From NCBI GenBank assembly GCA_035578155.1, contig JAPWDM010000007.1, forward strand, positions 38,538,413-38,602,412: 64,000 nucleotides of DNA, in the 5' to 3' direction. Source of the stretch: Brachynemurus nebulosus. Taxonomy: Eukaryota; Arthropoda; Insecta; Neuroptera; Myrmeleontidae. The notes under the pieces are model-generated. The model searched no databases. It was not told the DNA's origin and saw only the letters and a list, made by a program, of their open reading frames with translations. Numbering within the stretch: the first letter of the stretch is position 1; every line of letters starts with the position of its first letter. The translations under genes were made by a program, and so were the position numbers. Positions 51,097 through 63,179 of the stretch are shown here, piece by piece.

Positions 51097-53456
51097 TTAT
51101 CCTTGACTCAAAGCGATAAAGAGCAATTGCGATTGCAAATTGACACATTCTTCACGTTGCTCCATTAATTCACGGATTAAATTATTCTTTTTAATATTTA
51201 AAATTTGATTCTCCTTCATCAGTAGATCAATAATCTTATCCCATTCTAAATTGTCGTTATCAATTTGCGGATAATTGTTTACATTATTGTTATCTTTTAA
51301 TTGTTTTTTCAATTGGGTTATTTCATTTTTTTCAACTTGAATCTGGGTCAATAAGTACCGTTGCAATTCAATCAATTCAGAATTTTGAAATTGTAATAGT
51401 AGAATATTTTTATCTTCCTCGGACATATTTGGACGTATAATTTGTGTTTGTGGCGTCTCACCGGATTGGGCGGTGTCATCGGTTGACAGTTTTGTTTGAG
51501 ACGAGTCAAATTTATCCACGGAAACATTAGACGGACCTATCAAACAAAAATAATCGTATAATATAGTAAATTAAATTCTTAATGTAACTGGCGCAGTCAC
51601 TGGGATATACCTGCGGCGTTAGTCAGTGGTTTTTCATCAACGCTTCCACTCGCCGGTAGATCCGTTTGATCCACTGATGATTGTTGTGTTGAAGCGATTG
51701 TATTTGGAAGCGATTCTCGTGTCGATTGCGTCGTCGGTTCACTCGGTGCCGTTGATTCACTGGTTGTTTCGATTTTGACATCAACACTCGCGGAATCCTC
51801 CGCATTATTGGCGTCGTGGACTTGAGACGAATTATCTTGACTCTTTTGAACTGTACGCAATTTACGCTTCAATTGAGTGATTATCCGTTGCACGTCCCAC
51901 AGTTGCTCTTCGCGATCCTTCGTCACAAAACCGGCATTCATGTCGTGATGGATTTGTGACAATAAAGATTCTTGTTTTTTGAGTTCTAGTGCGATTTCAG
52001 AGACATCGTTCAGATAGTTGACTGCCGAAGATGTTAATGGAGGTCTGTATCTAAAATTGGATGTAAACGGTAGGTAATAAAATTTTATTATTTTGGTCCT
52101 GGGGTTCACACTTACTTTATAATGACAGTATCTGGGAAAATAGTTTTTACATGTACCAAAAACATTGTAATCAAACGTTGACTCATTAAAAGGACCGAGT
52201 TTAGAGTAACAGCTATAGATTGGACGTTCATTTTTGTATGTTTCTCCTACAAAAAAAAAGTCAAAAATGAAATCCAAAAATAGAAGCTAGTGCATATAAG
52301 AAAAAACTTACATGGCTAACCACATTATGCAAATGGACCATCAACCACGAAAGGAAGGTGCGATTGCAAACAGGCAATTGTTGTACTAGAGCGTAAAGTT
52401 CCATTTCGCTATTAGAACTGGCTTCCTCGAATTTCGACGAAAGTTCATTTGTTAATATTGAATTTGGCAAATCTCTAAAAACAAAACATTAAGAGTTAAA
52501 GACAGTTTGTGAGATGGAAATTTTTAAATATTTGTGTACTCAAAAAAGGTTATCGAATAATACATACCTTATAAAAGATTTAATTAGACCCGTTGCCGTG
52601 GTTACATCAAAATCTAACCAATTGACTCGCTGTCGAGTGTTATATAATTGTCGGACCTGTTGCACTTTTGACTTGACACTACTAACTTTATACAAATTTT
52701 CGAAGGTCATGCCGTACTCTTCTAAATAATCGATACTCTCACGAATTGGCAGTGGTAATTGTACGCCATCATGGCACCGACTACGCTCGACCGCTAATTC
52801 CAAACTGACACCAAAAATTGGTTGTTCCTCTGTAATAAAGTAAGTTTCGGAAAACATCCTTAAAATATTTTTTTGTGTTTTTACCTTCTATATCTAAGCC
52901 TTCATTTTTTCGTTTTTCTTTTTTGTCGGATTTTGGTTTTTCTTTGCCTTTATCGCTCTTCTTTTCTTTGTCCTTCTCCTTTTTCTTGTCAACTGAATCT
53001 TTGTCTTTGTCTTTATTGTCTTTTTCCCTGGATTTTTCACGTTTTTCCTTGTTCTTCGAGGCAAATTTAAATGATTTGGTCTTTTTCGACTTTAATGGAC
53101 TTCTGAAAGAAAAGTAATATTTTTTATTATGTTTTTTTTGATTTCGTGTGATAAATATCTACTTGGATTCCGTTTCTTCAGGCGAACTTTCACCTTCCAA
53201 CGCTGCATAGCCGCGATCTTTCTTCGAATCTTTATCCTTTCGTTTACCAATTAATAATTCTTTCCTACTTACTTTTGTACTTTCATCTCCACTTACTGGA
53301 AAAAAAAAATGAAAATTTTGAAAAAAATACTGTTATCACACTGATGATAATAAACGTCATACAATCACTCTCATTCGACTTTTTCCCTGTGTCGTACGTA
53401 TATAGTCGTGAAAATGTTGGCTGATCCGGATCTGAATTGTCATAATTCAATTCCAT
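51097..53456 (-). CDS. Rlip: RalA-binding protein 1 (Rlip/RALBP1), complete, 8 exons
   Basis: Minus-strand exons in gene order: 53456-53363, 53295-53163, 53102-52885, 52829-52568, 52474-52312, 52246-52116, 52050-51611, 51536-51097. Phases agree throughout and give 626 aa; human RALBP1 is about 655. Start: the ATG at 53456 opens a short exon with FSRLYTY, comparable to the FPGLY region of RALBP1. Then come GYAAL..SSPEETESKSP, a Lys/Glu/Asp-rich exon (52885-53102), a RhoGAP domain (about residues 150-335; EEQPIFGVSLELAVE, LIKSFIRDLPNSILTNEL, SWLMVHLHNVV), the Ral-binding coiled coil (LWDVQRIITQLKRKLR), a Ser/Thr-rich linker and a second coiled coil. RalBP1 is a Ral-GTP effector in endocytosis and Rho-family control. 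Odd: the catalytic Arg is Lys196 and the conserved Asn is Ser300, so the GAP is probably inactive. Identification rests on order and spacing over the whole protein. Confidence 0.94.
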
Positions 53457-53740
53457 ACTTTTTGGAAATTGGAGTTAATAAATTAAAAATGATATTTTGT
53501 TAAATAAGTATCGGTTTAAAAATTATATTACAAAAAATTTACATGATTAAAAATAGATTTTTTTTGTAGAAAAAAGAAAATTCTATGTTGTTGACAGATA
53601 TGTCATTTTCGGTGATACCATGCTTTTTGTTTGACAACTGGGTAGTTTAATTTTCCCCCAATTGAACAATTTTAATGAATGGGTACTTTCATCCAATGAA
53701 GTCATTGTACATAAATGTTTTTGAATGGACTGAACGATTA

Positions 53741-54038
53741 ATGCCTTTTACACAATCAATGCAATAAGAAATAAGGAGTATGCCATCTAGTGACGTTGAA
53801 TGAAACTTTAACGTCACTGCTTATAGGTATATGTATTTAAGTATTTTTGTACATCAAAATTCATAAAAAATTAATATTCGTGATGACTTTTTTGTCACTA
53901 AGTGAAAAAAATCACGAATTTTGACGTACAAAAATACCTACATATTTATATCTATGAGTGTTACATTAAAGTTCCCTTCAACGTCACCAGATGGTACACT
54001 CCTTATTTCTTATTTCATTGATTGTGTAAAAGGCATTA
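53741..54038. mobile_element. Palindromic foldback element upstream of Rlip
   Basis: The two halves are inverted copies: both outer ends read TAATGCCTTTTACACAATCA (inverted on the right). The arms continue about 130 bases through TAGTGACGTTGAA-type sequence to a short centre near 53890. There is no coding capacity. A related half copy (CAACGTCACTAGATG, then a CCTTATTT-type stretch) lies at about 55372-55452, so this is a repeat family. I see no clear target-site duplication, so the superfamily is unknown. Confidence 0.65.
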
Positions 54039-55014
54039 GGGAAAAATCTACTTTTTTATAATATCAGTTTTCGAAATTAAAATCTGTATTACTCGTTACA
54101 GACTGAATACAAAAATATAAGAATATAACAGATAAAATATAAAAATTAGCCGCAAGTTTTTTAATGGAGGAATGGAGGAATTCGACATGGAGGGAGAGAA
54201 AGATTTAAAGAAAATAATTCCATTATTTTATATTTTTTAAAATTCTTTAATAAACAGAATTGTGCTTACAGATGGCTTTTTTACGATATTACGTATAAAA
54301 TCATGGTTATTATGCAATCGCCATTTTAAGAAAGGTCAAAATAGTCGTGTAATAATTCACGGATTAATACATACTTACTAACACTGTAAACACATTAAAA
54401 TAAAAATTCAGAAATTATTTATTATTAACTCCTTATTGCATGAATTGTGAAGGTGAAGAAAAAAATTTTTTTAGTGAAAATGTCTTTCATTTCTTTTATT
54501 TTAGTAGTCAAATTAAGAAAAAAAATTAAGTCTCATTGTATAGAAATTACTCGCATACGAAGCCAAATATGGCAACTTCAAAATAAGCCCCAAAAATCGA
54601 AGAAAACAAGAAAACACACACGAATCATAACTATTTGATGTTCTTGAATATATAAAGAATGTGTTTTGAAAATTTTTGATTTTAGTATTTACCGTTTTAT
54701 TGTTTTTAGTTTTCTCAAATAAAATTAGCACCAATTAATTGCACAGAAACGGTCGGACATTCTGAACATAACTTCAAATAATTTGACAACTTCAAATAAT
54801 ATGTTGAAAAAGAATAGTAAAATTTAGAATCCATATATGGCTTCGTATGCGATAAGGGGTTAAATAGATTTAAAATTGAAAATGAATGTTAAAATAGTAA
54901 TAGCATTATAATATAAAAATATTATTTTAACCATTTTCAAAATTTCAGTTAGATATCCTGCCTATATAATACATCCATGGTAAAAACAGGCGCAACGCGA
55001 TAGAAGAAGATAAA

Positions 55015-55367
55015 GGGTGTTTTCCAATTACGGCACAAAAGCGCATTATGCGGCATAATGCTCAGCACTGAGTGTTCCAATTACCGCAACGCCTCGCACA
55101 ATTGGGCATTTGATAACTTTTTTGCTCTCTACTTTTTTGCTCTATACCAACAAGTAAACATGAAATCTTAAGTTTTTTTTCTTTTAAGTTGGCCATCATT
55201 GACGTATTTTTATGATACACAATTGTTAATTAATGTTTGATAACATTGAAATTAATTATCAAAATACATTTTATGTCATTTGACAACCAATCTGTTCCAA
55301 TTAATGCTCGCAAATGCGGCATTGTGCGGCATTAATGCGCACTGCGCTCTGGTAGTTGGAAAACACC
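55015..55367. mobile_element. Small inverted-repeat transposon (MITE) upstream of Dcr-1
   Basis: The left end is GGGTGTTTTCCAATTAC and the right end is the inverse GTAGTTGGAAAACACC; TAAA flanks both sides as a possible duplication. Inside, GCGCATTATGCGGCATAATG-type sequence recurs near both ends (TGTGCGGCATTAATGCGC on the right). No ORF. The superfamily is not clear. Confidence 0.6.
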
Positions 55368-55809
55368 TAAAGTTTCATTCAACGTCACTAGATGACGACA
55401 CCCCTTATTTTTTATTTCATTTTATTGTGTAGAAAGCCTAAAGCCTTTTCTACAAAATCAATCCCTTCACCGGATGAAAGTTCCCATTAAATAAGATACA
55501 AATTGTATTTCAATTGTATTATCAAACCATAACCTCACTGGATGTTTTCTTTATTAATCGTCAACAAACGCGTGAAACCAAAATGTTTCAACAAAGTAAT
55601 TCAATTAAATTATAGTTAATGTTTTAAAAATATATTTTCAGATGTAAATAAATCACCTGCAAAAGCTGAAACATTTTTAACTGTACATAAAGTAACGTTA
55701 GGTATGATTAAAATAGTTATCAAAAATTACAAAGATCAAAAATTGATGCTAAACAATTCGTTTTATGTAAATTGATCAATTAAAATTCGTATCAATTTAT
55801 CAGATCCAA

Positions 55810-58800
55810 ATGGCAAATCAAACATTGAATGATCACGTCTACACCACTTGTTTTACGCCACGTGAATATCAAGTCGAACTTTTGGATGCGGCCAAAGAAC
55901 GTAACATTATTATTTCGTTGGGATCAACACAATCCAAAGCGTTCATTTCCGTCAAATTGGTGCAAGAACTTTCGCAGGATGTTCGCAAGTATGTATCGAT
56001 CATTTTGTGTGCGATTGACAAGCGGTTTTTCAACATGGAAATATCGATTTTTCAACAAACAATGTTAATTATCAAATTTGTAGTTCAAAATTGGTTACAG
56101 GAATGGTCTAGTTATTTTTGTTGAATAAATGTTTCCAAAATGTTCCCCCCCCCCCCTTTTAGTAGAATTTCACCTTAAAGCCAGTTTTTTCAAAACGACT
56201 TTAATAAATCGAAAAACAAAATCGTATTTTTAATATTTCGTAGTTCCAGCCACAAAACCCTTATGAATTCGTCTGGTCAGTCATCGCATTGCGGTCAACC
56301 CGCGCTTGATAAAAGCTTTGAAAACCAAAAGGACGGGATAATATTTTTTTTTGTTTGTAGGAGCTTTATTTTAAAGAAATTGTTAATGAAATAAGAAAGG
56401 TTGAGTTATTTTTGTTAAATAAATGCTTCTATAATGTTCTCCCCTTTTACCGAAATGTCTCCTTAAAGCGAGGGAAGCTTGTTTGGGCAGTCGATAGTTC
56501 CAACAACGAAACCCTTATGAATTCGTGATGTGTGTCATTGCATTACGGTCAACCCGCACTTGACAAACGTTTGAAAACCACGGGGACAGAATATTTTTTT
56601 TTCTGTAGGAGCTTCTTTTGTAAAAGAAGCGGTTAATGAAGTTTATATTTTTTTTTAGCAATCGTAAAAAGACCGTACACATTTCGAATGAACAAAATAT
56701 TGACGCTATGGCAGCTTGTCTTGGGTACCTGACCGATTTGCATGTAACACAGTGCAAATCAATCGATGATATTTCAAATATTGATAACGCACAAATAATT
56801 GTAACCACTCCAACGATATTTAGTCATTTAATTAATACAAATTTAGTAAAATTAAGTTCAATTAATTTGATAATAATCGACGAGTGCCATACGGCCATTG
56901 AAACAATTGGATTCGTTCAGGTAATTACTACTATTGGACAATTATGAATGATTAGTATCAGTAAGGGGTGAATAGGGACACGACGGATAAAGTTATTCAT
57001 GAATTTGATTTCAAAATACAAGACATAAAGGCTAACATATATCTTTCTTAAGCTATAGTAGAGTAATTATTCTTTCGGGTACCAACAGTGAAATTGAATA
57101 CAAAATATTAAAAAATCAATTTAACATGGACTTGTTATTTAGGGGTTAATTGGAACGGAAGAGGGTGAATAGAAACAGTTACTAATCATTCATTATCACC
57201 CATTTATATTGTTAAAATATGAAGTGAAATGGAAGCTTAATAAATTAGTCACGTAAAATTTTAGGTAATGCATAAGTACGGTTCGTTAAGTGAACGGAAT
57301 CGACCACGGATTCTCGCTCTGACCAGTTCACTCTTTGAAGCGGGTGGGACACTTTCAACGTTAGAAGCGTCACTAGATCGCCTCGAACGTATTTTACATT
57401 GTCGAACTGAAACAGCCAGTGATATTGTCACCTTACTAAGGTTTTTACGGTTTATTTTGAAATTTGGCTTCGTCATCTTACAAATATTTCTATTTTAGAT
57501 ATTCGAATAAACCTCACGAAATTATTATTGAATGTGAACGGCCAGTTATAATGGATTTGACCGAGTTATTGCGAGGTTATATTTTAAATGCTCAAAATTT
57601 CCTGGAGGACCATCGATATGATCCGTTTGAAATGTATGACGATGAGTTTGTGGAAGAACTTCAAAAGATTCCGGATCCAAAAATTGAGCCACAGATTATT
57701 TTTAACGATTTTTTGAACGCTTTACAAAATTTAGGTAAGATTGGGGTGATGATTGGCCAGAAAAAGAGATACAGATGAAAATGCGTCTGTTTTTTCAGGT
57801 CCATGGGGTGCTGACAGAGCCGCGCTAGTGTTACTTATGAGAACTGAAAAATTGAAAATCCGCACGCCATACGAAAGACACTTTTTACTTCTGTGTATGG
57901 CCTCGTCTGTCCTGTTACAGATTCGTTGCACTTGCGATGATATTTTTCAGTCGTATTCGGAATTAGAACGAATTCGACAATTTTCAACGCCAAAAGTTCA
58001 TCGACTGATCGAATTATTTCATCAGTTGAAACCGTCGGATCAGATTGCGATCAGTATCGCCACACAAACCGAATTGCCGGATGAAAATTTTATCAGCGAA
58101 CATGATCGAATTATTTTCGCTTCCCCTGTTGTTCCTGTTTCGAATTGTGAAAACTGTTTGAATGGTGATTGTGGTGAATTAACTAGTGATAATTTAGTTT
58201 CTAACCAAAATAGTCCTTATGAAAACTGTGATAATAGTGAAAATTCCAAGACTTGTGATAAGTCAACGCTAGTTACGTCGACAATGATAGACGAAGAATT
58301 AAATATAAATAATTCAATTTTAAGTGTTAGTGGTCAGTTTTATGAACAGTTGCGCGCTGGACGATATTCACGGAAGGGTGTTCGTGGTCTTCGACGGATG
58401 AATCACCATGCCAGCATTAATCCGGATACCCTGTGCGGGATCATTTTCGTCCAGGAGCGTATCACCGCTCGAATCCTATTTTACTTACTGTGCGAACTGA
58501 GTCGCCACGATCCAGAATTAAACTATATTTCGGTCCAGTACACCGTCGACAAATACGGCGATATTCTAAACGATGCTCGCGAACTAGAAATTGAACATCG
58601 AAATCAAGAAGAGGTGTTGAAAAAATTTCGTATGCACGAATGCAATCTGTTAGTATCTACCTCAGTGCTGGAGGAGGGAATCGACGTACCACGTTGCAAC
58701 GTTGTCGTACATTTTGATAAGCCGCAGACGTATCGAAGTTACGTGCATTGTAAAGGTCGCGCGCGGGCCCCAGGTGCCTACCACGTGTTCATAATCGATG

Positions 58801-61800
58801 AAGATAATCGTCCGGAATTTGTGAAAAATTTAGCCGAATATTACGAAATCGAAAATATTCTATTGAGAAAATGTGCCAATAAAGAACCGCCCCTACAGGA
58901 AGAACTGGAAGCCGATCAGTTTGTAAATAAAGTTGCTATTTATAAACCCCCGAATAATACCGATGAACAGGGTGTTTCTGTTAATCTTTGCACGGCCATT
59001 GCGTTATTAAATCGATATTGTGCACGATTGCCAAGTGACACATTTACCCGTCTCACCCCAATTTGGAATATATTTTTTATTGATGGCATGTATCAGTGTT
59101 TGTTGAGACTTCCCATCAATTCACCCCTAAAACAAACAATTGTTGGACGGCCAATGAAAACGAAGGTGTTGGCCAGACGAATAGCGGCGTTGAGGGCGTG
59201 TAAAGCGCTTCATCAGATTGGCGAGCTCGATGATAACTTAATGCCAATTGGAAAAGAAGGATTTCGTGCTTCGGAGCCTGACTGGGACAATTTCCCGTTG
59301 GATTTGGATGATGAAATACTGGCTCGAGATAGTTCTGAATTGAGACCCGGCACGACAAAACGACGTCAGTATTATACTAAACGGATTGCTGAAACCCTAT
59401 TAAATTGTAAACCAGTCGTTGGGACTCCTGCATACCTCTATCATATCAAAATGCTATTAACCTGTCCTTTACCAGAAGAGCAAAATACACGGGGGCGAAA
59501 AATTTATCCACCTGAAGATTCTCCACAGGGTTTTGGTATTCTAACATTGAAACGGATCCCAAAAATTTGTTCCTTTCCTATTTTTACCAGGTCCGGGGAG
59601 GTGAATGTACAATTAGAACTGACAAAGACCAAAGTAATTTTAAACAACGAACAACTTAAGAAAATTCGAGAATTTCTAAATTATATGTTTACAAGTGTAC
59701 TTCGCTTACAAAAATACCTTATGGTCTACGATCCAGATGCCTCCGAACATGCCTATTTTATAGTACCCACGTATAAATGTAAAGATGAGGAAGTTATCGT
59801 CGATTGGGATTTTCTCGATCGAATTTACGAGAATAAAGATCTCAAGCCAAACATTATTCCAGAAGAGCAACGTAAAGATTTCAAATTTCATCCTTCAAAA
59901 TATCAGGATGCGGTAGTAATGCCGTGGTACAGGAACCAAGATCAACCTCAATACTTCTACGTAGCCGAAATTTGTTACCAGCTAAGCCCAAAATCTGAAT
60001 TTCCCGGCACTGATTATAGCACATTTGAAGAGTATTATTTTGAAAAATACGATATCCAAATCCAAAATTGTAAACAACCATTATTAGATGTCGATCACAC
60101 TTCAGCACGCTTAAATTTCCTGACTCCACGCTATGTGAATCGCAAAGGTGTTGCTTTGCCCACTAGCAGCGAAGAAACGAAACGAGCTAAACGTGAAAAT
60201 CTTGAACACAAGCAAATTCTCGTCCCAGAATTATGTACGGTTCATCCGTTTCCGGCATCACTTTGGCGCAAAGCTGTGTGCCTTCCTTGTATTTTGTATC
60301 GAATCAATGCCCTGCTTTTGGCCGATGAAATCCGCAAACAACTAGCCAAAGATCTGGCACTGGGACAAATTGAATTGAATGATGATTTTATTTGGCCCCA
60401 ATTAGATTTTGGCTGGAGTCTAGCGGCTGTTTTAAAGAAGTCAAATGAAGCCAAAATTGCTTCAGCCACTTCAGAAACGAATAAAGTCGAAGAAAACAAA
60501 AGTAACGATGAACAAAAGCCTAGTCCAGACGAAACCGAAAAAGAGAACACTGACGATAATCCGGATTCCCAAAACAGTAACGATAAGTCAGTTAAAGAAG
60601 ATAAAGAGAAAGAGAAAGAATCGAAGGATCAAAAGGAACCAAAAGAGAGCAAGGAAAAAGACTGGATGGAAATAGGAACTTGGTCAAATGATATGGCAGA
60701 AAATTGTGTTGTCAATGACTATAGTGACAGTGACTCAGAACTGGATAACCAAATTGCCTTACCTAGATCAGAAATTCGATACGGATCCCCGACGAATATG
60801 TTGCATATCTACAACTCCTACAGTGATGAGTACGATTCTTCCGACTCGGAAGCGTCAATTTCATTTGATGATTCGTCGGACAACTATCAGACTGGATTGC
60901 GAATCGAATTCAAAGGTGAAAACACAGCCGAGGCAATCGACGATGAAAGTTCCGATGAAAATGAGGAATTATTTAAATTAACCGGCCCAGTTTCAACCGC
61001 CATCAACACATGGAATGACGAAAACATCCACAAAAAAGATGAGATTGAACATTATCTAGAATGTTTTAACGTAGCAGTGAAAAGTCACGAACAATATATC
61101 ACTTCAAGTGGTATGGTCGTAGAGAAAACAACTCCAGTTGTAATAGATAAACAATCCAGCAAAACAAAACTAGACCTCACCACTAACAGCACGACAGAAA
61201 CAGACCCAGACCTTATCGAAATAGAGTCATTAGACGACGATTCGTACACTGAAGAAACGCCCGAGAACAATTACTGCTGCTCTACAAATCATTTCTTTGA
61301 CGATGAAGACGATATCGTGTATAAATTTCGATTTGATGAACAACCCGACTTAAATGGACATCCTGGACCAAGTCCAAGTGTTATCCTGCAAGCACTGACA
61401 ATGTCCAATGCAAATGATGGCATCAATTTGGAGCGACTAGAGACAATCGGAGACTCATTTTTGAAGTATGCTATCACAACCTACTTATACTGTACTTACG
61501 AGAATGTTCACGAGGGCAAACTGAGCCACTTACGCTCAAAGCACGTCAGCAATTTGAATTTGTATCGATTGGGACGCAAAAAAGCATTAGGTGAGAGTAT
61601 GATAGCCACAAAGTTCGAACCACACGACAATTGGTTGCCACCATGTTACTATGTGCCCCAGGAATTAGAACAAGCGTTAATTGACGCCCGAATCCCGGCC
61701 ATACATTGGAACGAAACGACAATTTCGACAATCCAAAACATGACCCGCGAAGAACTGTGCGAAATGGTCCGCGAGCGTGGCGAACGACTTGCCGAATTAC

Positions 61801-63179
61801 CACAAACTCATAACACACTATCCTGCATTATCCCGTACAATCTATTGACACAACAAAGTATCCCCGACAAAAGTATAGCTGATTGTGTGGAAGCCTTAAT
61901 TGGAGCGTATTTGATCGAATGTGGACCACGTGGTGCGCTTCTGTTTATGGCATGGTTAGGTATCCGCGTGTTACCAATCAAGGAAGTGGTCTATCAAAAC
62001 TTGAACAATATCGAACGTCCAATTGGAAGTTCCGAACCAATTCAACAAACAGATGGCACGTATAGACAAATTGTGTACGGAACCCTGAAACTACCAAAAT
62101 CACCATTACTGAGACACGTGCCAAATCCAGAAGCCGATCTCGCTCGACTACTGGACGGTTACGATCAACTGGAATCCGCGATTAATTACAAGTTTCGTGA
62201 TCGTTCGTATCTTTTGCAAGCTTTAACACACGCCTCATATTTCCCGAATCAGTTGACGGACTGTTATCAGCGTTTGGAGTTTTTGGGTGACGCCGTGTTG
62301 GATTATTTGATAACTAGACATTTATATGAAGATTCGCGACAACACTCGCCCGGTGCTTTGACCGATTTACGTTCCGCATTGGTAAATAATACAATATTTG
62401 CCTCGTTAGCTGTCCGATACGGATTCCATAAGTATTTTCGACATCTGTCGCCCGGTCTGCATGAAATTATTGATCGATTCGTTCGAATTCAAGAAAGTAA
62501 TGGCCATTTAATTAGTGAAGAAGTAAGAAATTTTGATTAAATAGTCGTGGACACAATTTATTATATTTTTTAATTTTGTTTTAGTGTTTCCTAATCGAAG
62601 AAGATGAATCAGAAGAAGCGGAAGATGTGGAAATACCTAAAGCACTCGGTGATGTCTTCGAATCTGTGGCAGGTGCCATATTTTTAGACTCGGGCATGTC
62701 GCTGGACGCCGTATGGCACGTTTACTATCGAATGATGCGAAATGAAATCGAATTATTCAGTACGCATGTTCCAAAATCACCTATTCGTGAATTATTGGAA
62801 CTAGAACCAGAAACTGCAAAATTCGGGTATTTATTTTATATTGTTGTTACGAAAGATTTCCCAAAATCAATTTGTGATATCATTTTTTCTTTTTAAACGA
62901 ATAAATAAAATTTGCGATGGTGTTCTTCAAGGATCAGTACTAGTACTAGTTTTATTCTTTGAAAATCTTTATAACAGAAATTTTTACATACGATTTTATT
63001 ATTTTAGGAAACCTGAAAAATTAGCGGATGGTCGACGCGTAAGAGTGACGGTTGAAGTACTTGGTAAAGGTGTGTATAAAGGTATTGGACGTAATTATCG
63101 AATAGCAAAATGTACAGCTGCCAAATGTGCTCTAAAACAACTTAAACTTAAATATGGACTTTTAGTGAGAAAAAATTAA
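55810..63179 (+). CDS. Dcr-1: Dicer-1, miRNA-processing RNase III (complete, 7 coding exons)
   Basis: Exons: 55810-55988, 56659-56920, 57265-57440, 57499-57734, 57799-62522, 62585-62826, 63008-63179. All are phase-consistent, giving 1996 aa; fly Dcr-1 is about 2249. The ATG sits six bases after an acceptor CAG, implying a 5' UTR exon upstream. Domains: degenerate helicase N lobe (residues about 15-150; GSTQSKA at 38-44 replaces the ATP-binding loop, DECH at 134-137), helicase C (about 495-620; [23 protein letters not shown]), dimerisation domain (about 678-790), platform and PAZ (about 800-1080; [20 protein letters not shown]), an acidic Ser-rich spacer (about 1165-1450), RNase IIIa (E1499, D1503, D1646, E1649), RNase IIIb (E1778, D1782, D1882, E1885) and a C-terminal dsRBD in the last exon. 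The family cuts pre-miRNA hairpins in the cytoplasm with a Loquacious-type partner. All catalytic acids are present. The spacer is shorter than in flies. Confidence 0.97.
56098..56640. repeat. Diverged tandem duplication inside Dcr-1 intron 1
   Basis: Two direct copies, about 56098-56388 and 56399-56640. Both carry TTATTTTTGTT..AATAAATG, CTTAAAGC, ACCCTTATGAATTCGT, GCGGTCAACCCGC (ACGG in copy 2), TTTGAAAACCA and TAGGAGCTT in the same order. Copy 1 also has a run of about 13 C at 56143. Copy 2 ends against the exon 2 acceptor at 56658, so the duplication may have copied a splice-site region. Confidence 0.75.
62919..62972 (+). pseudogene. LINE reverse-transcriptase relic in the last Dcr-1 intron
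   Basis: Within the intron 62827-63007 the frame reads [18 protein letters not shown], the QGS..LF motif region of a non-LTR reverse transcriptase with Leu for the usual Pro and a lost GP. It resembles the relic at 50890. The rest of the intron is AT-rich and unreadable as RT. Confidence 0.4.

Larger units (their letters stand above)
53457..55803. promoter_or_regulatory. Divergent Rlip / Dcr-1 intergenic region
   Basis: About 2.3 kb separate the start codons of the two divergent genes, so both promoters should lie here. I see no TATA box or initiator I would defend. Two clear insertions fill part of it (53741-54038 and 55015-55367), with a half copy of the first at about 55372-55452. There is also an inverted pair of about 22 bases at 54547-54568 and 54837-54858 (ACGAAGCCA / TGGCTTCGT cores). 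A possible 5' UTR exon of Dcr-1 starts after the CAG at about 55641. The coding exon has its own acceptor CAG at 55801-55803. Confidence 0.4.

Noticed and set aside
52873..53117. Ser/Phe/Leu-rich plus-strand open frames
   Set aside because: They are antisense to the Lys/Glu-rich exon 3 of Rlip; the repetitive codons create a shadow frame.
57753..57798. Long open frame beginning with an ATG at 57753 as an alternative Dcr-1 start
   Set aside because: These bases are the end of the 64-base intron 57735-57798; the preceding exons join in phase to GPWGAD at 57799, as in other Dicer-1 proteins.
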